A stretch of 12,648 nucleotides of DNA from Melaminivora alkalimesophila (GCF_000282995.1 NZ_ALEE01000363.1:1-12648), one strand, 5' to 3'; positions 1 to 7,788 are shown, counted from the first letter of the stretch. Numbers and translations: made by a program. Notes: a model not told the origin generated them from the sequence alone.

Positions 1-130
1 TGCCCAGGCTCGCTTTGGGAATGCCCAGCACCTTGGCCACCACCGCAATCGCCTGACCCGAGCGGACCTGCCGAACAGCCTCCTGCTTGAACTCTCGCGT
101 GTACTGCGCACGCACCTGCTTGTCACTCAT
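1..130 (-). CDS. IS3-family transposase OrfA, N-terminal part (cut by window edge)
   Basis: The first 43 codons of an IS3-type OrfA are visible; the rest lies beyond base 1. OrfA is the DNA-binding half of the IS3 transposase and is normally joined to the catalytic OrfB by programmed frameshifting; OrfB is not in view. The peptide starts MSDKQVRAQYTREFKQEAV and continues to a helix-turn-helix (AIAVVAKVLGIPKASLG, about residues 27-43), the usual HTH_Tnp_1 pattern. The ATG at 130-128 has an AGGAG ribosome site on the minus strand (bases 138-142), seven bases upstream, which fixes the start. The gene reads away from the interrupted molybdoenzyme gene. Family assignment is confident; the IS name and whether the element is complete cannot be told. 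Confidence 0.85.
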   Translation of the reverse strand, partial: MSDKQVRAQYTREFKQEAVRQVRSGQAIAVVAKVLGIPKASLG

Positions 131-194
131 CTCTGAACTCCTTGTCGGTATTTTCAACAAGGGTTAAGAACTCCAGTTTTCAGGGGCAACCTCA
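131..194. mobile_element. Terminal segment of the IS3-family element, junction near 188-194
   Basis: This non-coding stretch separates the OrfA start from the point where the molybdoenzyme reading frame becomes recognisable at about base 195. It holds the OrfA ribosome site and, at its right end, what should be the terminal inverted repeat. Read toward the transposase, the end begins TGAGGTTGCCCC, consistent with the TG...CA ends of IS3 elements. The exact junction (188 or 194) is inferred from where the FAD-subunit frame becomes family-like (LAALEAVV). The other end and any target duplication are outside the window. It is noticeably less GC-rich than its surroundings. Confidence 0.6.
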
Positions 195-749
195 CTGGCG
201 GCGCTGGAGGCGGTCGTGCACGTGCAGTCCACGCGCGGCGCGCGCGCCATCCCCTTCGCCGACTTCCACCGCCTGCCGGAGGGCGAGCCGCAGCGCGACG
301 CAACGATCGAAGCCGACGAGCTCATCACGCACATCGAGCTGCCCGCGCGCGGCTACGCGCAGCACAGCACCTACCTGAAGATCCGCGAGCGCGCTTCCTA
401 CGCTTTCGCGCTGGTCTCGGTCGCCGCGGCCTTCGAGCTCGATGAAGCCGGCCGCATGCGCCATGCGCGCCTGGCGCTGGGCGGCGTGGCGCACAAGCCC
501 TGGCGCGACCCGGAGGCGGAGGCGCTGCTGGAAGGCCAGGCGCCCGAGACGCCGGTGTTCGAGCGCGCGGCCGACGTGCTGCTGGCGCCCGCGCGCGCCT
601 GGGGCAGCGAGAACGGCCCCGGCACCAACGCCTTCAAGATCCCGCTGGCGCGCCGCGCCATCGTGCGCGCGCTGGAGATGGCGCGCGACGGCGAGCTCAC
701 CAACACCGGCGAACTGGCGGGCCACATCTTCCAGGAGCAAGGCGCATGA
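195..749 (+). pseudogene. FAD-binding subunit of xanthine dehydrogenase-family molybdoenzyme, 5' end lost to IS insertion
   Basis: The last 184 codons of a CoxM/PaoB (YagS)-type FAD subunit remain, against about 320-330 in the family. This subunit passes electrons between the iron-sulfur subunit and the terminal acceptor in three-subunit molybdenum hydroxylases. Visible are the end of the FAD-binding domain (IPFADFHRLPEG, ELITHIELPAR) and the C-terminal flavoprotein domain (STYLKIRERASYAFALVSVA, LALGGVAHKPWR). The frame is open straight to the IS junction, so the interruption looks recent and the remainder is undamaged. GGAGG at 206-210 lies five bases before an in-frame GTG at 216, a possible accidental restart giving 177 residues without the FAD-binding N-terminus. 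The stop overlaps the next gene by ATGA. The N-terminal half may sit beyond the IS or be deleted. Confidence 0.85.
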
Positions 750-3055
750 TCTCCTCCCACCCGAGCAGCCAGCAGCCGGTGGCCGAGCCCGGCACCGGCG
801 AGGTGCGCATCGGCATGCCGGTGGCGCGCGTGGACGGGCGCCTGAAAGTGACCGGCCAAGCGCTGTATTCGGCCGAGTACGCCGCACCAGACCTCGCCTA
901 CGGCGTGGTGGTCAACAGCACCATCGCGCGCGGGCGCATCGTGCGCCTCGACACCGCAGCGGCGCGGGCCGTGCCGGGGGTGCTGGACGTGCTCTCGCAC
1001 GAGAACCGCCCCAAGGTGCGCTCCATGGACCTGTTCTACAAGGACATGACGGCCCCGGGCGGCAGCCCCTTCAAGCCCTTTCTGGACGCCGAGGTGCACT
1101 ACAGCGCGCAGCCCGTGGCGCTGGTGGTGGCCGAGACCTTCGAGGCCGCTCGCGCGGCTGCGCGCCTGGTGGCGATCGAGTACGAGGAACAGCCGCACGA
1201 GACCAACCCGGTCGCCAACCTTTCCCGCGCGCACGAGCCCAGCCGCCTGAAGGCCGGCTATTCGCCGCCCCCGAAGCCGCGCGGCGACGCGGACGCAGCC
1301 TGGGACGCGGCGCCGGTGAAGATCGACGCCACCTTCTACAGCGGCGTGGAGCACCACAACCCGATGGAGATGCACGCCTCGACCGTGATTTACGGCGAGG
1401 ACGGGCACCTGACCATCTACGACAAGAGCCAGGGCTCGCAGAACTGCCGCTGGCTGGTCTCGCGCGTGTTCGGCCTCTCCAAGGACCAGGTGACGGTGCG
1501 CAACCCCTTCGTCGGCGGCGCCTTCGGCTCGGGCCTGCGCCCGCAGTACAACCTGCTGCTGGCCACCATGGCGGCGCTGCACCTCAAGCGCTCGGTGCGC
1601 GTGGTGCTCACGCGCCAGCAGCAGTTCACCTTCGGCCACCGGCCCGAGACCTGGCAGCGCGTGAAGCTGGCGGCCGACGCCGACGGCACGCTGCGCGCCG
1701 TGGTGCACGAGGCGATTGCCGAGACCTCGCGCTTCGAGGACTACGTGGAGGTGGTGGTCAACTGGTCGGGCCAGCTGTACCAGTGCGACAACGTGCGGCT
1801 GAAGTACCAGCTGGTGCCGCTGGACCAGTACACGCCCATCGACATGCGCGCGCCCGGCGCGGCGCACGGCGTCTATGCGCTAGAGATCGCCATGGACGAG
1901 CTGGCGTATGCGCTGCACATGGACCCGCTCGCGCTGCGCCTGAAGAACTACACCGAGCACGACGCGAGCAAGGACCTGCCCTACTCCACCAAGGAGCTGC
2001 GCGCCTGCTATGAAAAAGCCGCCGAGCGCTTTGGCTGGAGCCAGAGGCCGCCCGCGCCGCGCTCCATGCGCCGCGGCCGCGAGCTGGTCGGCTGGGGCAT
2101 GGCCACCGGCATCTGGGATGCCATGCAGATGTTCGCCCGCGCGCGCGCCGTGCTGCACGCCGACGGCCGCCTGGTGGTGGGCAGCGCCGCCACCGACATC
2201 GGCACCGGCACCTACACCGCCATGAGCCTGCTCGCGGCCGACGCGCTGGGCCTGCCGCTGGAGCAGGTCAGCTTCATGCTGGGCGACTCCGACCTGCCGG
2301 TGGCGCCCATCGAGGGCGGCTCGTCGCACATGGCCACCATCGGCTCGGCGGTGGCCGGCGCGTGCGAGAAGATCCAGCGCGAGCTGTGGCAGCTGGCGCG
2401 CAAGGTGCAAGGGGCGGGCTTCGAGGGCGCGCGCTTCTCCGAGGTCGAATTTGCCGGCGGCGCCATCCGGCTGCGCATGCGCCCGGAAGTCGCCCTGCCC
2501 TACACGCAGCTGCTGGCGCGGGCCGGCAGGAGCGAGATCGACGTCAAGTACCTGCTGCTGCCCAACGTGCTCAAGCAAAAGAAATACATCCGCGCCGTGC
2601 ACTCGGCCGTCTTTTGCGAAGTCTGCGTGGACGAGGAGCTGGGCACGGTGCGCGTCACGCGCGTGGTGAGCGCCGTGGCCACCGGGCGCATCATCAGCGC
2701 CCGCACTGCGCGCAGCCAGATCACCGGCGGCGTGGTCTGGGGCATCAGCCAGGCGCTGCACGAGGAGACGCACACCGACCATGCGCTGGGCCGCTTCATG
2801 AACCACAACCTGGCCGAATACCACGTCGCGGCGAATGCCGACATCCCCGACATCGACGTGATCTTCGTGCACGAGGACGATCGCATCGTCAGCCGCATCG
2901 GCGCCAAGGGCGTGGGCGAGATCGGCATCGTGGGCACGGCAGCAGCCGTGGCCAATGCCATTTTTCACGCCACCGGCAAGCGCCTGCGCAGCACGCCCAT
3001 GACGCCGGACAAGGTCATGCGGGACGCGCCGGCAGAAGGGTTTCCGCTCAAGTGA
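746..3055 (+). CDS. Xanthine dehydrogenase/aldehyde oxidase-family molybdopterin-binding subunit
   Basis: This 769-residue protein is the catalytic large subunit of a three-subunit molybdenum hydroxylase, closest in pattern to E. coli PaoC/YagR (periplasmic aldehyde oxidase). The a/b hammerhead domain begins near residue 30 (GMPVARVDGRLKVTGQALY). The cofactor-contact loop is VGGAFGSG at residues 256-263, and the C-terminal KGVGEIG carries the probable catalytic base Glu725. Length and motif order are normal, with no truncation. The ATG overlaps the previous stop by 4 bp, and AGGAG at 733-737 lies eight bases ahead. No export signal is visible; in PaoABC the signal is on the small iron-sulfur subunit, which is not in this window. 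Substrate cannot be told: aldehydes are a guess by family, and N-heterocycles are also possible. With the FAD subunit broken, the enzyme is probably non-functional unless a partner is supplied elsewhere. Confidence 0.93.
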   Translation: MISSHPSSQQPVAEPGTGEVRIGMPVARVDGRLKVTGQALYSAEYAAPDLAYGVVVNSTIARGRIVRLDTAAARAVPGVLDVLSHENRPKVRSMDLFYKDMTAPGGSPFKPFLDAEVHYSAQPVALVVAETFEAARAAARLVAIEYEEQPHETNPVANLSRAHEPSRLKAGYSPPPKPRGDADAAWDAAPVKIDATFYSGVEHHNPMEMHASTVIYGEDGHLTIYDKSQGSQNCRWLVSRVFGLSKDQVTVRNPFVGGAFGSGLRPQYNLLLATMAALHLKRSVRVVLTRQQQFTFGHRPETWQRVKLAADADGTLRAVVHEAIAETSRFEDYVEVVVNWSGQLYQCDNVRLKYQLVPLDQYTPIDMRAPGAAHGVYALEIAMDELAYALHMDPLALRLKNYTEHDASKDLPYSTKELRACYEKAAERFGWSQRPPAPRSMRRGRELVGWGMATGIWDAMQMFARARAVLHADGRLVVGSAATDIGTGTYTAMSLLAADALGLPLEQVSFMLGDSDLPVAPIEGGSSHMATIGSAVAGACEKIQRELWQLARKVQGAGFEGARFSEVEFAGGAIRLRMRPEVALPYTQLLARAGRSEIDVKYLLLPNVLKQKKYIRAVHSAVFCEVCVDEELGTVRVTRVVSAVATGRIISARTARSQITGGVVWGISQALHEETHTDHALGRFMNHNLAEYHVAANADIPDIDVIFVHEDDRIVSRIGAKGVGEIGIVGTAAAVANAIFHATGKRLRSTPMTPDKVMRDAPAEGFPLK

Positions 3056-3070
3056 GCCGACAGGAAGAGC

Positions 3071-3283
3071 CTAACGCTCCAGCCACCACTGGATGACGAT
3101 CTTCGCCAGATAGCCGATGAAGCCCACGCCCAGCCCCAGGAACAGCACAAAAGCGCCGAAGCGCCCGGCCTTGGACTCCCAGGCCAGCTGTCCGATGATG
3201 AAGAGCATGAAGACGATGAAGGCGCCGACCCCGTAGGTCAGGAAGAAACCCGAGATCTGCGCTTCGGTGAAACCAAAAATCAC
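3071..3283 (-). CDS. DUF2788 family small membrane protein
   Basis: A 70-residue protein starting from GTG (read as MIFGFTEAQISGFFLTYG) and ending IQWWLER. It has two membrane spans, about residues 14-33 and 43-66, linked by a short polar loop (WESKAGRFG), which matches the DUF2788 family in length and pattern. Function is unknown. The GTG start overlaps the stop of the upstream DUF2189 gene (GTGA), so translation is probably coupled; no strong ribosome site is seen. Its stop lies 15 bases from the convergent stop of the molybdoenzyme gene. The start is chosen because family members begin with MIFGFTE-like residues and the overlap fits. Confidence 0.85.
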   Translation of the reverse strand: MIFGFTEAQISGFFLTYGVGAFIVFMLFIIGQLAWESKAGRFGAFVLFLGLGVGFIGYLAKIVIQWWLER

Positions 3284-4152
3284 AATGCCATTCCGTTGGA
3301 TGCCTGCCTGCCCGGGCGCCCGGCCGCAGGCGGGTCGATCGGCCCGCGCAGCGGCAGGCCGGTGGCGTCCACCAGGTCGCGGTAGGCGTGCCAGCTCGCA
3401 TGGCCCAGCACCGGCATCACCACCACCAGGCCCAGCAACAAGGCGGCCGAGCCCAGCAGGGTGAGCGCCAGCAGCAGGGCCGCCCACAGCGCCATCGCGA
3501 ACGGGTTGGCGAGCACCACCTGCCAACTGGTCAGGACCGCCTGCCGCAACGTCGCCTGCCGGTCCAGCAGCAGCGGGATGGCGACCACGCTGGAGGCGAA
3601 GATTGGCGCCGCCAGCAGGCTGCCCAGGCCCAGCCACAGCAGGAACAGGCGGCTGTCGGGCGCCAGCACCACGTGGTTCAGGAAATCCGCGGGCTGCAGC
3701 ACCGGGGTTGGCGCCAGCAGCGTAATCAGCGCGGCGGAGGTCAGCACCCAGCCGGTGCCGGCGAGCGCCAGCAAAGCGCCAAACTGTACCAAACACCAGT
3801 AGTCATTGCCCCAGCGCGCACCGCGGTGGCTGTGCTGCCAGAACAGCCAGGTGCGCCGCACCGTGCCGGCATCGGCAGGCTCGCCCCGCTCCAGCGCGCG
3901 GCTGAGCACGTAGAAGCTCGTGGCCAGCACCGGCGCCACCACCAGGAAGCCCGACAGCGCCCCCACCAGCAGCCAGAACCGATCGCGCGCCACGGCGGCA
4001 ATCAGCAAGCCGAAGAGCGCCAGCGCAGCGCCATGCGTCAGGCTGAGCCAGCCGACGCGGCACATGTCCTGCCAGCCACGCGCCAGCCAGGACAGCGGCT
4101 GGGTGGCCGGGATGGAACGCACCTGGGGCAGGAAGGGAAGGGAACGTGGCAT
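3280..4152 (-). CDS. DUF2189 domain-containing integral membrane protein
   Basis: This 290-residue polytopic membrane protein has a family-typical opening (RSIPATQPLSWLARGWQDM, residues 12-30). About five to six hydrophobic segments follow, roughly residues 34-54, 60-84, 122-148, 166-194 and a long stretch at 207-242. The ending GHASWHAYRDLVDATGLP is the DUF2189 signature. The family is sometimes annotated as cytochrome c oxidase subunit I-like, but no heme or copper ligand pattern is convincing here, so function is unknown. Some 40 residues of Pro/Gly/Arg-rich tail follow the last span. It overlaps the DUF2788 gene (GTGA) and probably forms a two-gene unit with it. The upstream ribosome site is weak; the ATG at 4152 is chosen by family N-terminus. 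Confidence 0.88.
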   Translation of the reverse strand: MPRSLPFLPQVRSIPATQPLSWLARGWQDMCRVGWLSLTHGAALALFGLLIAAVARDRFWLLVGALSGFLVVAPVLATSFYVLSRALERGEPADAGTVRRTWLFWQHSHRGARWGNDYWCLVQFGALLALAGTGWVLTSAALITLLAPTPVLQPADFLNHVVLAPDSRLFLLWLGLGSLLAAPIFASSVVAIPLLLDRQATLRQAVLTSWQVVLANPFAMALWAALLLALTLLGSAALLLGLVVVMPVLGHASWHAYRDLVDATGLPLRGPIDPPAAGRPGRQASNGMAL

Positions 4153-4190
4153 GGTCTCGCTCGAAGGTCATGGGACAGGAAACCCGGTGG

Positions 4191-4224
4191 TGCCGGCGCC
4201 GTGCCGGCAGCGGTTGCCGGCGCC
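4191..4224. repeat. GC-rich inverted/direct repeat between HAD phosphatase and DUF2189 genes
   Basis: Three near-copies of TGCCGGC(GCC/AGC) start at 4191, 4202 and 4215. The first two arms form a perfect 7-bp stem (4191-4197 with 4203-4209) with a 5-base loop. A competing stem pairs CCGGCA (4205-4209 region) with TGCCGG ending at 4220. On the minus strand this lies directly after the HAD stop and before the DUF2189 start, so it could act as a terminator or a processing stem. There is no U tract, only GGGTTTCC, so an intrinsic terminator is not assured. Confidence 0.45.
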
Positions 4225-4229
4225 CCAGT

Positions 4230-5018
4230 CTAGACCAGCCCCAGCAGCCTGCACAGGGCGTGCAGATCGATGACCTCGGGGCAGTCGGGCGCCACCGCGG
4301 CCGGCGCCGGATCGTGCGCGGCCGCCGGGCGCTGCGCCGGGGGCAGCTGCTGCGGGGTGCGGCGCAGCCACACGGCCTGCATGCCCGCGTCCAACGCGCC
4401 CTGCGCATCGAGCAGCGCATCGTCGCCCACGTGCAGCACCTGCTCCGGCCTCACGCCCGCCGCCGCCGCGGCCTGTTGGAAGATGCGCGCATCGGGCTTG
4501 GCAACGCCGGCATCGCAGGCGCTCACGGCGGCATGGAAGAAGCGATCCAGTCCGCCGATCCGCCGCACGTCCGCGTTGCCGTTGCTGAGTGCCACCAGCG
4601 GCCAGCGGCTGGCCAGCAATTCCAGCGCCGGCAGCGCGTCGTCGAACAGCGCGACCTCCTGACGCGCCGCCAGGAACACCTCGAAGGCCTCCTCGGCGAG
4701 CGCCGGGTCCTCGCCGGCCTGGCAAAGCAGCTGCCGGATCGCCTCGCGCCGCAGCAGGCTCAGGTCGTGCGCCCGCCCCGCGTGCTCCGCCTGCACCTGC
4801 GCGCGGATGGCGCGCAGCACCCCGCGCCGCGCGCCCAGCTGCTGCGCCGCCGGCGCATGCACGCCCAGCCAGGCCTGCAGCCGCGCCTCGGCGTGGGCGA
4901 TGGTCGGCCAGACCGGCCAGAGCGTGTCGTCCAGGTCCAGGGTGATGGCGCGGATGCGCTCCGGATCCAGACAGGTCCCCCGTGCCCGCGGACCCGACAG
5001 CTCGCTGGGCCCCGCCAT
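4230..5018 (-). CDS. HAD-superfamily hydrolase, YigB-like phosphatase
   Basis: A 262-residue haloacid dehalogenase-type phosphatase. All four HAD motifs are present. Motif I is LDLDDTLW, with Asp28 the nucleophile and Asp30 the acid/base. Motif II is LSNGNAD (Ser145), motif III is AKPDARIF (Lys174), and motif IV is HVGDDALLD (Asp199/Asp200, Asp204). The helical cap lies between motifs I and II. The closest pattern I recall is E. coli YigB, which dephosphorylates FMN and the riboflavin intermediate 5-amino-6-(5-phosphoribitylamino)uracil; substrate here is inference only. About 20 extra N-terminal residues precede motif I, and a 40-residue Pro/Ala-rich segment sits near the C-terminus. The ATG follows the polA stop by one base (TGA-G-ATG), with GAGG inside polA nine bases upstream, so it is probably co-transcribed and translationally coupled with polA. 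Confidence 0.9.
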   Translation of the reverse strand: MAGPSELSGPRARGTCLDPERIRAITLDLDDTLWPVWPTIAHAEARLQAWLGVHAPAAQQLGARRGVLRAIRAQVQAEHAGRAHDLSLLRREAIRQLLCQAGEDPALAEEAFEVFLAARQEVALFDDALPALELLASRWPLVALSNGNADVRRIGGLDRFFHAAVSACDAGVAKPDARIFQQAAAAAGVRPEQVLHVGDDALLDAQGALDAGMQAVWLRRTPQQLPPAQRPAAAHDPAPAAVAPDCPEVIDLHALCRLLGLV

Positions 5019-5019
5019 C

Positions 5020-7776
5020 TCAATGCGCCTCGTCCCAGTTGCGCCCCAGCCCCACCTCGGCCACCAGCGGCACCTTCAGCTCGGCCACCCCCGCCATGAT
5101 GCGCGGAATCTCCTGTCGCACCCAGTCCGCCTCGGCCTCGGGCAGCTCGAAGACCAGCTCGTCGTGCACCTGCATGACCATCAGCACCTCGGGCCTGTCG
5201 CGGTCGAGCCGCTCCTGCACCTGCACCATGGCCATCTTGATCAGGTCGGCCGCCGTGCCCTGCATGGGCGCGTTGATGGCGGCGCGCTCGGCAGCGGCGC
5301 GGCGCGGGCCGTTGGGCGAGTTGATCTCAGGCAGCACCAGCCGCCGGCCGAACACCGTCTCCACGTAGCCGCGCTCCTTGGCTTCCAGCCGGGTGCGGTC
5401 CATGTAGCGCTTGACGCCGGGGTAGCGCTCGAAATAGCGGTCGATGTAGTTCTTCGCGGCCGAGTTGCCGATGCCCAGCGCCTTGGCCAGGCCGAAGCTG
5501 CTCATGCCGTAGATCAGTCCGAAGTTGATGGTCTTGGCATAGCGGCGCTGTTCGCTGCTCACCTGATCGAGCGCCACGCCGAACACCTCGGCCGCGGTCG
5601 CGCGGTGCACGTCCAGCCCCTCCTGGAAGGCGCGCAGCAGCGCCTCGTCGCCGCTGATGTGCGCCATGATGCGCAATTCGACCTGGCTGTAGTCGCAGCT
5701 GGCGATCAGGCGGCCGGCCGGCGCGACGAAGGCCTCGCGGATGCGCCGGCCCTCGGCCGTGCGGATGGGGATATTCTGCAGGTTGGGCTCGTTGCTCGAC
5801 AGGCGCCCGGTCACCGCCACGGCCTGTGCGTAGTGCGTGTGCACGCGGCCGGTGCGCGGATCGGCCAACTGGCCCAGCTTGTCGGTGTACGTGCCCTTGA
5901 GCTTGCACAGGCTGCGGTGCTCCAGCAGCTTGGCCGGCAGCGGGTAGTCCTCGGCGAGCTTTTCCAGCACCTCCTCGTCGGTCGAGCGCGCCCCGGTGGC
6001 GGTCTTCTTGATGACCGGCATGCCCAGCTTGTCGAAGAAGATCTCGCCCAGCTGCTTCGGGGACCCCAGGTTGAAAGGCTGGCCGGCGAGCTCGTAGGCC
6101 TGCTGCTCCAGTGCCACGATGCGCTGGCCCAGCTCATGGCTCTGCTGCGCCAGCAGCTCGGCATCGACCAGCACGCCGTTCCTCTCGATGCGAAACAGCG
6201 TCTCGCTGCAGGCGATCTCGAGCTCATAGATGCCGCGCAGCTTCGGCTCGCGCTCCAGCTGCGGCCACAGCACGCGGTGCACGTCCAGTGTCTGGTCCGA
6301 GTCCTCGCAGGCATAGGCCGCGGCCTGCTCGACCGCCACCTGGGAAAACGGGATCTGCTTGGCGCCCTTGCCGCACAGGTCCTCGTACGACAGCCCGGTG
6401 CGCCCGGTGTGGCGCTCGGCGAGGCTTGCCAGGTTGTGCGGCTTGTGCACCTCCAGCACATAGCTTTGCAGCATGGTGTCGTGCACGTAGCCGCGCACCT
6501 CGATGCCGTGGTTGGCGAGCACGTGGCGGTCGTACTTGACGTGCTGGCCCAGTTTTGGCGCGGCCGGGTCCTCCAGCCAGGGCTTGAGGCGCGCCAGCAC
6601 TTCGTCCAAGGGCAGCTGCTCGGGCGCGCCCGGCCCGTCGTGCGCGAGCGGGATGTAGGCGGCGCTGCCCGGCTCCACGCTGAAGCTCAGGCCGACGATG
6701 CGCGCGCGCAGCTCGTCCAGCGAGGTGGTCTCGGTATCGAGCGCCACCAGGGGCGCCGCGCGCAGGCGCTCGAGCCACCGATCGAGGTGCTCCCAATCGA
6801 GGATCGTCTCGTAGGCCACCTCGCGCTGCTGCGCCGCCTGGGCGACCTCAGTGGCGGCCTGGCTGCCGGTTTCGGGCCCGGCCGCGCCCGCCTCCAGTGC
6901 GCGCGCCAGCGTGCGAAATCCATAGCGCTCGTAGAAGGCCCGCAGGCCATCGACCTGCTCCTCTCCCTGCTGCAGCGCCTGCATGCTCCCGGGAAAGCCA
7001 GGCAACGCCTCATCGAGCGGGCAATCCGTGCGGATGGTGACCAGCTCGCGCCCCTTGGGCAGCCAGTCGAGCGCGGCACGCAGGTTCTCGCCCGCCACGC
7101 CCTTGATGCGGTCGGCGTGCGCGATCAGGCCGTCGAGCGAGCCGTGTTCGAGCAGCCACTTGGCGGCGGTCTTGGGGCCCACCTTGGGCACGCCCGGCAC
7201 GTTGTCCACCGCATCGCCCACCAGCGTCTGGAAATCCACCATCAGCGCCGGCGGCACCCCGAACTCGGCCGTCACGCCGGCCACGTCGCGCCGCTTGCCG
7301 CTCATGGTGTCGACGACCGTCACGCGCTCGTCCACCAGCTGCGACAGGTCCTTGTCGCCGCTGGCGATCAGCACCCGCATGCCCTGGCCGGCGGCGTGGC
7401 GCGCCAGCGTGCCGATGATGTCGTCGGCCTCCACCCCTTCGACGCACAGCAGCGGCCAGCCGAGCAGCCGCACCACCTCGTGGATGGGCGCCACCTGCGC
7501 GCGCAGGTCATCCGGCATGGCGGCGCGGTTCGCCTTGTAATCGGGGTACAGCGCGTCGCGGAAGGTCGGGCCGCTGGCGTCGAACACGCAGGCGGCGTAG
7601 CTCGCCGGCACGTCCCTGCGCAGCGCGGTCAGCATGGTGACCATGCCGCGGATGGCGCCGGTGGCGGGGCTGGACGGGTCGCCCGGCACGGCACGCAGGT
7701 CCGGCATGGCGTGGTAGGCGCGGTACAGGTAGCTGGAGCCGTCGACCAGCAGCAGGGTTTGGGAGGCGTCGCTCAT
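5020..7776 (-). CDS. polA: DNA polymerase I
   Basis: A 918-residue three-domain Pol I used for Okazaki primer removal and repair synthesis. The N-terminal 5' nuclease has VDGSSYLYRAYHA (Asp12), EADDIIGTLA and DKDLSQL. The 3'-5' exonuclease has DTET (Asp347/Glu349), a KYD motif with Asp416, and YACED with Asp492. The polymerase domain has motif A DYSQVELRI (Asp695), motif B with Lys748, Phe752 and Tyr756 (KTINFGLIYG), and motif C QVHDELVF (His871/Asp872). Proofreading therefore looks intact, but the Asn that usually precedes the exo II Asp is His412. I chose the ATG at 7776 (MSDASQTLLLVDGSS) over an open extension 39 codons longer, because that extension has no family match. No good ribosome site precedes it. 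The HAD phosphatase follows after one base. Confidence 0.97.
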   Translation of the reverse strand: MSDASQTLLLVDGSSYLYRAYHAMPDLRAVPGDPSSPATGAIRGMVTMLTALRRDVPASYAACVFDASGPTFRDALYPDYKANRAAMPDDLRAQVAPIHEVVRLLGWPLLCVEGVEADDIIGTLARHAAGQGMRVLIASGDKDLSQLVDERVTVVDTMSGKRRDVAGVTAEFGVPPALMVDFQTLVGDAVDNVPGVPKVGPKTAAKWLLEHGSLDGLIAHADRIKGVAGENLRAALDWLPKGRELVTIRTDCPLDEALPGFPGSMQALQQGEEQVDGLRAFYERYGFRTLARALEAGAAGPETGSQAATEVAQAAQQREVAYETILDWEHLDRWLERLRAAPLVALDTETTSLDELRARIVGLSFSVEPGSAAYIPLAHDGPGAPEQLPLDEVLARLKPWLEDPAAPKLGQHVKYDRHVLANHGIEVRGYVHDTMLQSYVLEVHKPHNLASLAERHTGRTGLSYEDLCGKGAKQIPFSQVAVEQAAAYACEDSDQTLDVHRVLWPQLEREPKLRGIYELEIACSETLFRIERNGVLVDAELLAQQSHELGQRIVALEQQAYELAGQPFNLGSPKQLGEIFFDKLGMPVIKKTATGARSTDEEVLEKLAEDYPLPAKLLEHRSLCKLKGTYTDKLGQLADPRTGRVHTHYAQAVAVTGRLSSNEPNLQNIPIRTAEGRRIREAFVAPAGRLIASCDYSQVELRIMAHISGDEALLRAFQEGLDVHRATAAEVFGVALDQVSSEQRRYAKTINFGLIYGMSSFGLAKALGIGNSAAKNYIDRYFERYPGVKRYMDRTRLEAKERGYVETVFGRRLVLPEINSPNGPRRAAAERAAINAPMQGTAADLIKMAMVQVQERLDRDRPEVLMVMQVHDELVFELPEAEADWVRQEIPRIMAGVAELKVPLVAEVGLGRNWDEAH

Positions 7777-7782
7777 GGGAGC

Positions 7783-7788
7783 ATTTTG
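7783..7788 (-). promoter_or_regulatory. Possible -10 element for polA with very short leader
   Basis: CAAAAT on the minus strand matches four of six bases of the sigma-70 -10 consensus and ends six bases before the polA ATG. No credible -35 is visible. If used, the transcript would be nearly leaderless, which would fit the missing ribosome site. Weak evidence. Confidence 0.25.

Noticed and set aside
142..170. An outward promoter at the IS end reading into the FAD gene
   Set aside because: TTGTCG at 142-147 could be a -35, but the best -10 at 16-17 bases matches only about three positions.
398..2968. Long minus-strand open frames opposite the molybdoenzyme genes
   Set aside because: Their composition (His/Arg/Ala/Val-rich) is typical of the complement of GC-rich genes, they show no motifs, and the plus-strand protein is clearly real.
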